A DNA stretch of 60,421 nucleotides from Fen-999 sp035505955 (GTDB lineage Bacteria; Pseudomonadota; Gammaproteobacteria; Burkholderiales; Rhodocyclaceae): positions 1-60,421 of the forward strand of contig DATJQH010000138.1 of the NCBI GenBank assembly GCA_035505955.1. The letters are read 5' to 3'. A program made the translations under genes and the position numbers. Shown piece by piece: positions 43,367-51,006 of this stretch; positions within the stretch are counted from its first letter, which is position 1, and the number at the start of each line of letters is the position of its first letter. The notes under the pieces were generated by a model. It saw only the letters and a list, made by a program, of their open reading frames with translations, did not search any database and was not told the DNA's origin.

Positions 43367-43488
43367 GTAGATAGTGTGCCCTATTTGTTGCCCTGATGAC
43401 GACAGGGTTGTGACCGTGCCGCCGCCGTGGCAGAGTGCATGGATCGACAGAGCAGCCGTCATCCACCCCAAAGAAGAAGGAGCCCGAT

Positions 43489-43989
43489 ATGACAACCGTC
43501 ACCCTGAAAGGCAACCCGATCGAAGTCGCCGGCAAACTGCCCAAGCCCGGCGAGCACGCCCCCGAGTTTTCCCTGGTGGCCGCCGACCTCAGCAACGCGA
43601 CGCTCAAGACCTATGCGGGCAAGCGCAAACTCCTGAACATCGTGCCCAGCCTCGACACCGCTACCTGCGCCACGTCGACGCGGCGCTTCAACGAAGAGGC
43701 CGGCAAGCTCAACAACGCGGTCGTGCTGGTGATTTCGGCCGACCTGCCGTTTGCGGCCGGCCGCTTCTGCACCATCGAAGGCCTCAAGAATGTCGTGCAC
43801 CTTTCCACCATGCGCGGCCGCGAGTTCATGCGCAACTACGGTGTCGAGATCGCCAGCGGACCGCTGGTGGGCGTTGCCGCGCGCGCTGTCGTCGTGCTCG
43901 ACGAAAACGACAAGGTGCTGTACTCGCAGCTGGTGGGCGAAATCGGCAACGAACCGGATTACGCGGCGGCGCTGAAGGCCCTCGCCTGA
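43489..43989 (+). CDS. tpx: Thiol peroxidase
   Basis: A 166-residue atypical two-cysteine peroxiredoxin that reduces lipid and hydrogen peroxides with thioredoxin. The peroxidatic cysteine is C60 in PSLDTATCATSTRRF and the resolving cysteine is C94 in GRFCTIEG, matching the Tpx spacing. The start at 43489 follows AAGAAGGAG. It stands alone and is divergent from the radical SAM gene; the short gap may contain its promoter, but I cannot assign elements. Confidence 0.95.
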   Translation: MTTVTLKGNPIEVAGKLPKPGEHAPEFSLVAADLSNATLKTYAGKRKLLNIVPSLDTATCATSTRRFNEEAGKLNNAVVLVISADLPFAAGRFCTIEGLKNVVHLSTMRGREFMRNYGVEIASGPLVGVAARAVVVLDENDKVLYSQLVGEIGNEPDYAAALKALA

Positions 43990-44002
43990 CGCCGCACGGA
44001 GG

Positions 44003-44254
44003 CTAGGCTGGCACGACTTCGTTGAGCCCGAACTTGGCGACGCCGAGTTCGGTCCGGATCAGCAGCGGAAAGCGCGTGCCCGGGAAGTTGCCGTCGCGGG
44101 CGATGTTGTAGCCGATGACGATGCCGCGTACGGTGCCGATCTTGACCGTGCGTCCGACCCCAAGGCCGCGCTGTACCGCCTGACGAACCGCCGCGCCGAT
44201 GGCCGCACTGGCGTCGTCTGCGGGGTTCTGGCGGATATAGGCGCTGCGGTTCAT
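44003..44254 (-). CDS. Small conserved hypothetical protein
   Basis: An 83-residue soluble protein with no signal or membrane segment. The middle is beta-rich (GRTVKIGTVRGIVIGYNIA, then FPLLIRTELGVAKFGLNEV), suggestive of a small barrel such as an SH3-like or KOW-like fold. I do not recognise a family. It is convergent with tpx, ending 13 bases from it. Codon use is like its neighbours, so it is probably a real gene. Confidence 0.6.
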   Translation of the reverse strand: MNRSAYIRQNPADDASAAIGAAVRQAVQRGLGVGRTVKIGTVRGIVIGYNIARDGNFPGTRFPLLIRTELGVAKFGLNEVVPA

Positions 44255-44430
44255 GGTCGTCCGTGCCTCGTGGTCCTTCCTTACCTGCTATTACGACAGA
44301 TATAGGCGGAGTGTAAAGGGGGAACAGGACGAAAGGAGCCGTTCTGTTGCCGAGCGGTGGCGAGATTGGTCCGTTTGGACCACGCGCCGGCCCGATCAAC
44401 CCCGGGGTGGCCCGGGCGCGGGCTCGCTGC

Positions 44431-45069
44431 CTACAGGACTTGCCGGAGACTCTGGTAGCGGCGCAGGACGGCGGCGACGTAGGCCTGGGTCTCGGGAAAG
44501 GGGGGCACATGCATGCCGTTGCGGCGCACGGCGCCTTCGCCGGCGTTGTAGGCCGCAAGCGCGAGCGAGAGATCGCCCAGCGAGCCGATCAGGCTGCGCA
44601 AGTGGCGCGCGCCGCCGCGGAGGTTGGCGGCGGGATCGTATACGTCGCGAACGCCGAGCGCCTGTGCGGTGCCGGGTATCAGCTGCATCAGGCCCTGAGC
44701 CCCCTTGGCCGACACAGCACGCGCGTTGTAGCCGGATTCGACCTGGACCACAGCGTGCAGAAGCGCCGGCTCCAGGCCCTGTTCCAGCGCCGCCTCGCGG
44801 ATCGAGCCGGCATAGCGCTTCATGCCGGCCCGGAAGCCGGCCAGCGTCTGGCCGCGCGCCGCCGAGTCCGCGGGCAGATCGCCGGTGCCAAGGTAGAAGA
44901 CGAGACCGGTACCCGGACGATCCGAGAATACCGGCTCGTCGTCGGCGCCCAATCCGGCGTAGACATCGGCGGTGGCAGGCGCCGCCGCCAGCCACAGCAG
45001 CACGCAGGCCAGGCAGCTAGCTGCCTTCAAATGCCCGCTCGTGCCAGTCGATAGTGTCGAGGCGCGCAT
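44431..45069 (-). CDS. Lytic transglycosylase (SLT domain)
   Basis: A 212-residue exported enzyme cleaving peptidoglycan between MurNAc and GlcNAc. The start at 45069 gives a signal peptide (AASCLACVLLWLAAAPATA) and overlaps the next gene upstream by 53 bases; the alternative start at 45138 overlaps more. The SLT domain (about 95-205) has the catalytic glutamate in VQVESGYNARAVS, then KGAQGLMQLIPGTA and LALAAYNAGEGAV. Such enzymes often open the wall for secretion or pilus machines, and it lies about 440 bases from the start of the secretion operon, on the other strand. Confidence 0.85.
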   Translation of the reverse strand: MRASTLSTGTSGHLKAASCLACVLLWLAAAPATADVYAGLGADDEPVFSDRPGTGLVFYLGTGDLPADSAARGQTLAGFRAGMKRYAGSIREAALEQGLEPALLHAVVQVESGYNARAVSAKGAQGLMQLIPGTAQALGVRDVYDPAANLRGGARHLRSLIGSLGDLSLALAAYNAGEGAVRRNGMHVPPFPETQAYVAAVLRRYQSLRQVL

Positions 45070-45322
45070 GCAGCAGGCTCTGAAGTTCAGGATCGTGCTC
45101 GACCTCGGCACTGCCGGCGTCGTCGTGCGAGCCGGCATCTTCCCTGGCCTCGAGGCCGAGGCCGCGGGACGCCATCTCGCGACGCAACTCCCCGTCGCTC
45201 ATGTGCGCGAAACCCCTGAATCCGGTCTCCAGAAGGTCGCCCAACCAACGGACCCGCTGTCGATCGAAAATCTGAACCATGCTGTCGATGATCAGCGCCT
45301 CGATCATCTTTTCCCGTTTCAA
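45017..45322 (-). CDS. Small hypothetical protein upstream of the transglycosylase
   Basis: A 101-residue, charged, mostly helical protein (MIEALIIDSMVQIFDRQRV, then GFAHMSDGELRREM) with an acidic C terminus. I prefer a TTG start at 45322, which has AAGGAG six bases upstream; a GTG at 45337 is possible. No family recognised. It overlaps the transglycosylase gene by 53 bases, and the two are probably co-transcribed. Confidence 0.6.
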   Translation of the reverse strand: MKREKMIEALIIDSMVQIFDRQRVRWLGDLLETGFRGFAHMSDGELRREMASRGLGLEAREDAGSHDDAGSAEVEHDPELQSLLHARLDTIDWHERAFEGS

Positions 45323-45504
45323 GACAATCTCCTTCACAGTGACATGCGAACCCTAGCCGAACAAGATGACAAGGCTATGTTCGCCATGCGGGAGCTCGTA
45401 GCCCAGGCGAATCAGGACTGCGCCGTTAACTGTCCCGTCATATTCGCGGCCTAGACTGCCGCACTTGTTTCGACACTTGCGCGCGCCATCCGGCGTCCAT
45501 TGCC

Positions 45505-45924
45505 ATGCGAAGCAGGATTCCACACCGCGGTTTTACTCTCCTGGAGCTACTGGTCGTCATGGTCATCATCGGGCTGTTGACTGCCTACGTGGGACCGCGA
45601 TTCTTCTCGCAGATCGGCAAGTCGGAGGTGAAGGCGGCGCGCGCCCAGATCGACGCGCTCGAAAAGGCCCTGGACCAGTACCGCCTCGATGTCGGCCACT
45701 ATCCGTCGACGGAGCAGGGCCTTGCCGCCCTCATGGCCGCACCTCCCGGCGAGACCAGGTGGTCGGGGCCCTACCTCAAGAAGTCGGTGCCCAACGATCC
45801 CTGGGGCAAGGCCTATGTGTACAGGCAGCCCGGGGAGCACGGCGACTTCGACCTGCTCTCGTACGGCAAGGACGGTCAGCCCGGCGGCAGCGGGGAGGCG
45901 GCCGACATCGCCAACTGGCAGTGA
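45505..45924 (+). CDS. gspG: Major pseudopilin, GspG type
   Basis: A 139-residue pseudopilin. The prepilin cleavage and methylation site is HRG-FTLLELLVVMVIIGLL, with the conserved glutamate at mature position 5, followed by the hydrophobic helix and a globular domain ending with ANWQ. The C-terminal region YLKKSVPNDPWGKAY...YGKDGQPGG is the calcium-binding GspG signature. It would form the pseudopilus of a type II secretion-like system. It is the first gene of a twelve-gene run; the ATPase and platform genes follow. Confidence 0.92.
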   Translation: MRSRIPHRGFTLLELLVVMVIIGLLTAYVGPRFFSQIGKSEVKAARAQIDALEKALDQYRLDVGHYPSTEQGLAALMAAPPGETRWSGPYLKKSVPNDPWGKAYVYRQPGEHGDFDLLSYGKDGQPGGSGEAADIANWQ

Positions 45925-45940
45925 CGTCCGGGCCGCCATC

Positions 45941-47128
45941 GTGAAGTTCATGATCAAGACCATGACCGGCGATGGCGGCGTGAGCGTCCTGGCGCTACAG
46001 GCGCAGGACGCCGTGGAAGCGGAGCGACTGGCCCGCCAGCAGGGGCTGGCGGTGCTGTCTGTGGCGCGCGCGACGCCGGCCCTGTCGCTGGGTCGCCGCC
46101 AGGCGTCGTTTCCACTGCTCCTCTTCAGCCAGGAACTGCTGGCGCTGCTCGAGTCGGGAATCTCCGTGGTCGAAGCAATCGAGACCCTGGCCGAAAAGGA
46201 ATCGCGCCCGGGAGTGCGCGGGGCGCTCGAGCGGATCCTCGGGCGCCTGCGCGAAGGCCGCACGCTGTCCGGCGCCCTGTCGGAAATGCCCGCCGACTTT
46301 CCCGAACTGTTCGTGGCCACTATCCGCGCCAGCGAACGCACCGGCGATCTCGCCGTGTCGCTGGGCCGCTTCATCGCCTACCAGACCCAGTTGGAAACCC
46401 TGCGCGCCAAGCTGGTCAGCGCCGCGGTCTACCCGGCGCTGCTGATCGGCGTGGGCGGCCTCGTCATCGTCTTCCTGCTCGGCTTCGTCGTACCGCGTTT
46501 CGCCCATCTGTACGAGGACATGGGCAGCGACCTGCCATGGCTGTCCACCGTCCTGATCGACTGGGGAAGGATGCTGGAGAGCGATGGACTGCTCATCCTC
46601 GCGGCCGCGATCGCACTGGGCTTCGGCCTGCGGCGGTTGCTGGGCCTGCCCGGGACGCGCGCGCGGCTCGGCGCGCTGCTCTGGCGCCTGCCGAAGCTCG
46701 GCGAGCGGTTGCGCATATTCCATCTCTCTCGCTGCTACCGCACGGTGGGCATGCTCCTGCGCGGCGGCATTCCCGCCGTGCACGCACTTGAGATGGTCGG
46801 CGGCCTGCTGGCGGCCACGCTGCGGCCCCAGCTCGGCAGCGCGGTGGCGGCGATCCGTACCGGGCAGCCCATCTCGCGCGCCATGGAAGAAAACGGCCTG
46901 ACGACCCCGGTGGCCGTGCGCATGCTGCGCGTGGGTGAGCAGGCCGGCAACATGGGCGAGATGATGGAACGCATCGCCGCGTTCCACGACGAGGAAACGG
47001 CGCGCTGGACCGAAATGGCCGTGCGCCTGTTCGGGCCGATCCTGATGCTGGCGATGGGCCTGGTCATCGGCCTCATCGTCGTCTTGCTCTACCTGCCGAT
47101 CTTCCAACTGGCGGAGAACGTCAAATGA
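45941..47128 (+). CDS. gspF: Inner-membrane platform protein, GspF/PilC family
   Basis: A 395-residue protein (GTG start at 45941; an ATG at 45950 is also possible). It has two T2SSF repeats (about 60-185 and 265-385) and three membrane helices (about 160-185, 205-225 and 365-390). LFSQELLALLESGISVVEAI and the second-copy RCYRTVGMLLRGGIPAVHAL match the family. It links the ATPase to pseudopilus assembly in the inner membrane. Its stop overlaps the ATPase start by four bases. Confidence 0.92.
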   Translation: MKFMIKTMTGDGGVSVLALQAQDAVEAERLARQQGLAVLSVARATPALSLGRRQASFPLLLFSQELLALLESGISVVEAIETLAEKESRPGVRGALERILGRLREGRTLSGALSEMPADFPELFVATIRASERTGDLAVSLGRFIAYQTQLETLRAKLVSAAVYPALLIGVGGLVIVFLLGFVVPRFAHLYEDMGSDLPWLSTVLIDWGRMLESDGLLILAAAIALGFGLRRLLGLPGTRARLGALLWRLPKLGERLRIFHLSRCYRTVGMLLRGGIPAVHALEMVGGLLAATLRPQLGSAVAAIRTGQPISRAMEENGLTTPVAVRMLRVGEQAGNMGEMMERIAAFHDEETARWTEMAVRLFGPILMLAMGLVIGLIVVLLYLPIFQLAENVK

Positions 47129-48786
47129 GCGTGCGCGAGTTCGAGCCCATGCGGGCCGAAGATGTCCGGGCCGCGCGCCAGGCGGCCAACGGCCGGCGGC
47201 TGATCGAAGTGCTGGAGGAGCGTGTCGGCGTGTCCGGTTTCGATTTCGCCACGCGGGTTGCCCTGCTGGTCGACGCGCGCGCTCTCGATGCGGCGGCGCT
47301 GCTCGCGGCCGAACCGTGCTTCAAGCAGCTCAGCTTCTCCGAGGCGCTACGCCTGGAATGCGTAGTCCTGCGGCGGCCGGACGAGCAGCCGCTCCTGGTC
47401 GTCGCCGATCCCTTCGACGACGCCTTGCGCGACCGTGTCGGCGCCCTGCTTGGTCATGGGCTGCACGTCGCGGTCGCCCATCGGGCGGACATCCTGGCCT
47501 GCCTGCACCGGTACGAGGAGGGCAGCCGTGCGCTCGACGACATCGTCGGCCTCGTGACTGGCGGCGAGCGTTCGGAGGAGATCGAGGAGATCTCGCTCAA
47601 GAACATCAGCAACGACGGCAGCCCGGTGGTGCGCCTCGTGAATTCGACGCTGCTCGACGCCTTGAAGACCGGCGCCAGCGACATCCACCTGGAATCGGTG
47701 CCCGGTGGCATCACGGTGCGCCATCGGGTCGATGGCGTGCTGGCGTCGGTCAGCAGCCTGCAGGGCGAAGACCTGGCCGAGCAGGTGGTCTCGCGCATCA
47801 AGGTCATGGCGGAACTCGACATCGCCGAGCGGCGCGTGCCGCAGGACGGCCGTTTCCGGGTCGCGTACCAGGACCGCGAGATCGACCTGCGCGTGTCGGT
47901 GATGCCGAGCATCCACGGCGAGGACGCGGTGCTGCGGATCCTGGACCGGCGCGCCCTGTCCGACCAGGTCAACTCGCTGACACTCGACCGACTTGGCTTT
48001 CACGGCGAGGCGCTCGACCAGTTGCGGCGCCTGGCGGGGCTGCCGTACGGCATGCTGCTCGTCACCGGGCCGACAGGCAGCGGCAAGACCACGACGCTCT
48101 ACGCGGCGCTCGGCGAAATCAACAACGGCGAAGACAAGATCATCACCATCGAGGATCCGGTCGAATACCAGTTGCCGGGCGTGCTGCAGATTCCGGTCAA
48201 CGAGAAGAAGGGCCTGACCTTCGCGCGCGGCCTGCGCTCGATCCTGCGCCACGACCCCGACAAGGTCATGGTGGGCGAAATCCGCGACGGCGAGACCGCC
48301 CAGATCGCGGTGCAGGCAGCGCTCACCGGGCACCTGGTGTTCACGACCGTGCACGCCAACAACGTCTTCGATGTCCTCGGCCGTTTCTCGCACATGGGCG
48401 TCGACCCCTACAGCCTGGTGGCGGCCCTCAACGGGGTCGTCGCCCAGCGCCTGCTGCGCCTGAACTGTCCGCACTGCAGCGTCGACGTGACGCCGGCGCC
48501 GGACGTGCTGCGCCGCTCGGGCATCGCGGGCGCGGATAGCTTCCGCTTCCGCGCCGGCCAGGGGTGCGGCCAATGTCGCGGCACCGGCTACAAGGGGCGC
48601 CGGGCGGTGGCCGAGATCCTCCTGCTCGACGACATGCTGCGCGAGATGATCGTCGGCCGCGAGCCCATTCGCCGCATCAAGGAGGCGGCGCAGGCGGCCG
48701 GCACCCGCGTGCTGCGCGAGGTCGCGCTCGACGTCCTGCGCAACGGTGAAACCAGCCTCGAGGAACTCAATCGTGTGGTGGCCTGA
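47125..48786 (+). CDS. gspE: Secretion/pilus assembly ATPase, GspE/PilB family
   Basis: A 553-residue hexameric ATPase. An N-terminal GspE-like domain (1-150) precedes the catalytic region with Walker A GPTGSGKTTT, the Asp box GEDKIITIEDPVEYQ, Walker B MVGEIRDGETA and the His box HLVFTTVHANN. A zinc-binding CPHC...CGQC segment is near the C terminus, as in GspE. It powers pseudopilus assembly on the GspF-like platform. The start overlaps the previous stop (ATGA). Confidence 0.94.
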   Translation: MSVREFEPMRAEDVRAARQAANGRRLIEVLEERVGVSGFDFATRVALLVDARALDAAALLAAEPCFKQLSFSEALRLECVVLRRPDEQPLLVVADPFDDALRDRVGALLGHGLHVAVAHRADILACLHRYEEGSRALDDIVGLVTGGERSEEIEEISLKNISNDGSPVVRLVNSTLLDALKTGASDIHLESVPGGITVRHRVDGVLASVSSLQGEDLAEQVVSRIKVMAELDIAERRVPQDGRFRVAYQDREIDLRVSVMPSIHGEDAVLRILDRRALSDQVNSLTLDRLGFHGEALDQLRRLAGLPYGMLLVTGPTGSGKTTTLYAALGEINNGEDKIITIEDPVEYQLPGVLQIPVNEKKGLTFARGLRSILRHDPDKVMVGEIRDGETAQIAVQAALTGHLVFTTVHANNVFDVLGRFSHMGVDPYSLVAALNGVVAQRLLRLNCPHCSVDVTPAPDVLRRSGIAGADSFRFRAGQGCGQCRGTGYKGRRAVAEILLLDDMLREMIVGREPIRRIKEAAQAAGTRVLREVALDVLRNGETSLEELNRVVA

Positions 48787-49579
48787 GACCATGCACGTCA
48801 GGCTGGCGCCCGACCGCATGGAGTACCGCATCAAATCGCCGCTCAGCGGCGAGGCGCGCTCGACCGGCGCCGTCGACTGCCAGCCCGGCGAGCCGGCGCA
48901 GCCTTGGTACAACGCGGTTGCCGCGCTGGCGGCCATGATCGACGAGAACATGCGCCGGCGCTTGCGCCTGGACGTCGTGGTGTCGGACCGCCTCGTGCGG
49001 TACCTGGTCTTGCCGCACCGGCCGGAAATCGCGACGCGCGCCGAGTGGCGCGCCTACGCTCTGCACCGCCTGGAGTCCGTGTATGGCGAGGTGGCCCGCG
49101 GCTGGCGCCTGCGCATCGATCTGGTACCGCCGGGGCGCCCGTCTCTGGCCTGCGCCGTGGATAACGACCTCGTCGACGCCTTGCGGCAGATCGCCGGCAG
49201 CAACACCTCGCGCCTGGTTGCCGTGCGTCCGAACTTCATCCATGTCTTCAACCAGCGCCGCGCGGCCATGCGTGGCGCGCGCTTCTGGCTCGCCGCCGTC
49301 GAAGGCAATACCGTCGTGATCGGCCTGATGGTCGACGGCAGCTGGCGCGCCATGCGCAACGAGTGCGCGGCCGACGGCTGGCGTTCGGCGCTGCCCGGAG
49401 TCATCCGGCGCGTGCAACTCGCGCTGCCGGAGCCGATCACGGCCACACTGTACCTGCATAACGCCGACGGCGACGAAGCGAGGCTCCCGGAAACGGTCGA
49501 GGGCCTGCCGCTGCGTGTGCTCCACACGACACCGCGCCGGCACGAGCAACTCGACGGGTTCGCGGTGGCGGGGGACTGA
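48773..49579 (+). CDS. PilM-like / GspL-cytoplasmic-like protein
   Basis: A 268-residue protein without a clear membrane helix. The GTG start at 48773 has GAGGAA seven bases upstream and overlaps gspE by 14 bases; an ATG at 48791 is an alternative. Its place before PilN- and PilO-like genes, and a pattern consistent with an actin/ASKHA-like fold, suggest a PilM or cytoplasmic GspL equivalent that couples the ATPase to the inner-membrane ring. Sequence similarity to PilM is too weak for me to call it directly. Confidence 0.6.
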   Translation: MWWPETMHVRLAPDRMEYRIKSPLSGEARSTGAVDCQPGEPAQPWYNAVAALAAMIDENMRRRLRLDVVVSDRLVRYLVLPHRPEIATRAEWRAYALHRLESVYGEVARGWRLRIDLVPPGRPSLACAVDNDLVDALRQIAGSNTSRLVAVRPNFIHVFNQRRAAMRGARFWLAAVEGNTVVIGLMVDGSWRAMRNECAADGWRSALPGVIRRVQLALPEPITATLYLHNADGDEARLPETVEGLPLRVLHTTPRRHEQLDGFAVAGD

Positions 49580-49583
49580 GTGC

Positions 49584-50102
49584 ATGCTCGGTCGCCGCGA
49601 CATCAACCTGCTCGACGATCACGAGCGGCCCGGGCTGGCCAGCTGGCTGGTGCTGGCGGTCGGTGCCGTACTGGCGGGCCTGGCCGCCGACCACTATCTG
49701 GCGGCGGTCGAGCTGAACGAGCAGCTCACCGAGCGCGTCGAGCAACTCGGTCATAGGGCCGCGGCCGCGGCCCGAACACACCGCCGCCAGGGGGCGGAAC
49801 CAAAGTCAGCCCCGGTGGTACGCCAGGCTGCAGCCGATTTTCCCTGGGAACTGGTCTTGCGCGAACTCGAACTGGCCGTGGGCGACAGGATCGCCATCCT
49901 GTCGCTGGATACGGATGCCGCGGCGCTGCACTCGCGTATCAGCGCCGAGGCGCGCACCATCGACGATGCCCTCGCGCTGGTGAGCGCGTTGCGCTCGTCC
50001 CCGATCGTGCGCGAGGCCTTCCTGCTGTCGCACGAGGCGCGCAAGGGCACGCCAGTGCCGGTGATCGGCTTCACGCTTCAGGTCGACTGGAGGCCGCAGT
50101 GA
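49584..50102 (+). CDS. PilN-like inner-membrane alignment protein
   Basis: A 172-residue bitopic protein: short cytoplasmic N terminus with RRDINLLDD (the PilM-binding INLL-type motif of PilN), one membrane helix (about 18-38), then a periplasmic domain with coiled-coil character. The dispersed repeat encodes residues about 74-80 (KSAPVVR) in the linker between the coiled coil and the globular domain. It lies five bases after the PilM-like gene and overlaps the PilO-like gene. Confidence 0.75.
   Translation: MLGRRDINLLDDHERPGLASWLVLAVGAVLAGLAADHYLAAVELNEQLTERVEQLGHRAAAAARTHRRQGAEPKSAPVVRQAAADFPWELVLRELELAVGDRIAILSLDTDAAALHSRISAEARTIDDALALVSALRSSPIVREAFLLSHEARKGTPVPVIGFTLQVDWRPQ
49802..49824 (-). 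repeat. Dispersed 23-bp repeat, copy 8 (inside the pilN-like gene)
   Basis: On the minus strand: left arm GGCGTACCAC, middle CGG, right arm GGCTGACTTT. It is antisense to the gene and read as KSAPVVR, the same phase as the radical SAM copy. Confidence 0.85.
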
Positions 50103-50635
50103 GCGCGACGGTGATGGCGTGGCTGCGCTATCTGGCGATCCGGCTCGCCTGGCCGGGCCAGCTCGGCCTGCTGCTGGTGCTGGCTGCCGCCGCGCTTGCA
50201 CTCATCGCCGCGTCGCAAGTGGATGTGCAAAACACAACGCTGCGCCAGGAGGCCGGCGAGTTGCGCCAGCAGCTGGCCACGGAGACCACGTCGCTGCCGG
50301 AGGCCGAATCGAACAACCTCCGCGTGCTGCCGGGCGGCGACGAACTGGTGCCACTGGTGGCCGCGGTGCACGCCTGCGCGCGCCGGCGCGAAGTGGCGCT
50401 GGACGAGGGCGAATACGTCTGGGCGAAGGAGCCTGGCGGGCGATCGGGCCGCTACCGCATGCTCTTTCCGGCGCACGGAACCTATCCGCAACTGCGCGGT
50501 TGGGCCGCGGATGTGCTCGCCCGGCGTCCGGCACTCGTGCTGGATGAGTTCAATGTCCGCCGCGAAAACATCGGCAGCGCGCAAGTGGAAGCGCGGGTGC
50601 GCTTCTCAGCGCGCATCGACGCGGGCGAGCCATGA
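50099..50635 (+). CDS. PilO-like inner-membrane alignment protein
   Basis: A 178-residue bitopic protein starting at GTG in an overlap with the PilN-like gene. One membrane helix (about 20-40), a coiled coil (about 45-70) and a periplasmic ferredoxin-like domain (about 85-178) give the PilO/GspM layout. It would pair with the PilN-like protein in the inner-membrane ring. Assignment rests on order and architecture rather than on motifs. Confidence 0.65.
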   Translation: MSATVMAWLRYLAIRLAWPGQLGLLLVLAAAALALIAASQVDVQNTTLRQEAGELRQQLATETTSLPEAESNNLRVLPGGDELVPLVAAVHACARRREVALDEGEYVWAKEPGGRSGRYRMLFPAHGTYPQLRGWAADVLARRPALVLDEFNVRRENIGSAQVEARVRFSARIDAGEP

Positions 50636-51006
50636 AGCAGCAAGCCTTCGCCCTGGCCGCACTGCTTGCGTTCCTGGCCGGCGCGCGCGCCGACGACGAG
50701 CCGCCGCCATGCCCGGTCGCAGCGGTCGACCTGTTCCGGACCCAGAGCTGGGAGCCGCCGCCCCCGCCGCCGCCCCCACCGCCGCCTCCGCAGGCCCCGC
50801 CGCTGCCATTCGTCTATCTGGGGCAGATGGAAAGCGGCAAGTCGATTTCGCTGTTCCTCGCCCAGCAGCAGCGCACGCTCATCGTGCACGCCGGCGAGAC
50901 CATCGATGGCACCTACCAAATCGAGGCCGTGACGCCCTCGCTGGCCACCTTTACTTACCTGCCGCTTGGCCAGCGGCAGCAACTACCCCTGCGCACCGCA
51001 CCATGA
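50632..51006 (+). CDS. PilP/GspC-like periplasmic protein with a 12-proline run
   Basis: A 124-residue exported protein: signal peptide (1-20), a linker with twelve consecutive prolines (about 42-53), then a small beta-rich domain (PFVYLGQMESGKSISLFLAQ...TYQIEAVTP) that resembles the homology region of PilP/GspC, which contacts the secretin. The proline run would need elongation factor P for efficient translation and could act as a rigid periplasmic spacer. Overlaps the secretin gene by four bases. Confidence 0.65.
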   Translation: MKQQAFALAALLAFLAGARADDEPPPCPVAAVDLFRTQSWEPPPPPPPPPPPPQAPPLPFVYLGQMESGKSISLFLAQQQRTLIVHAGETIDGTYQIEAVTPSLATFTYLPLGQRQQLPLRTAP

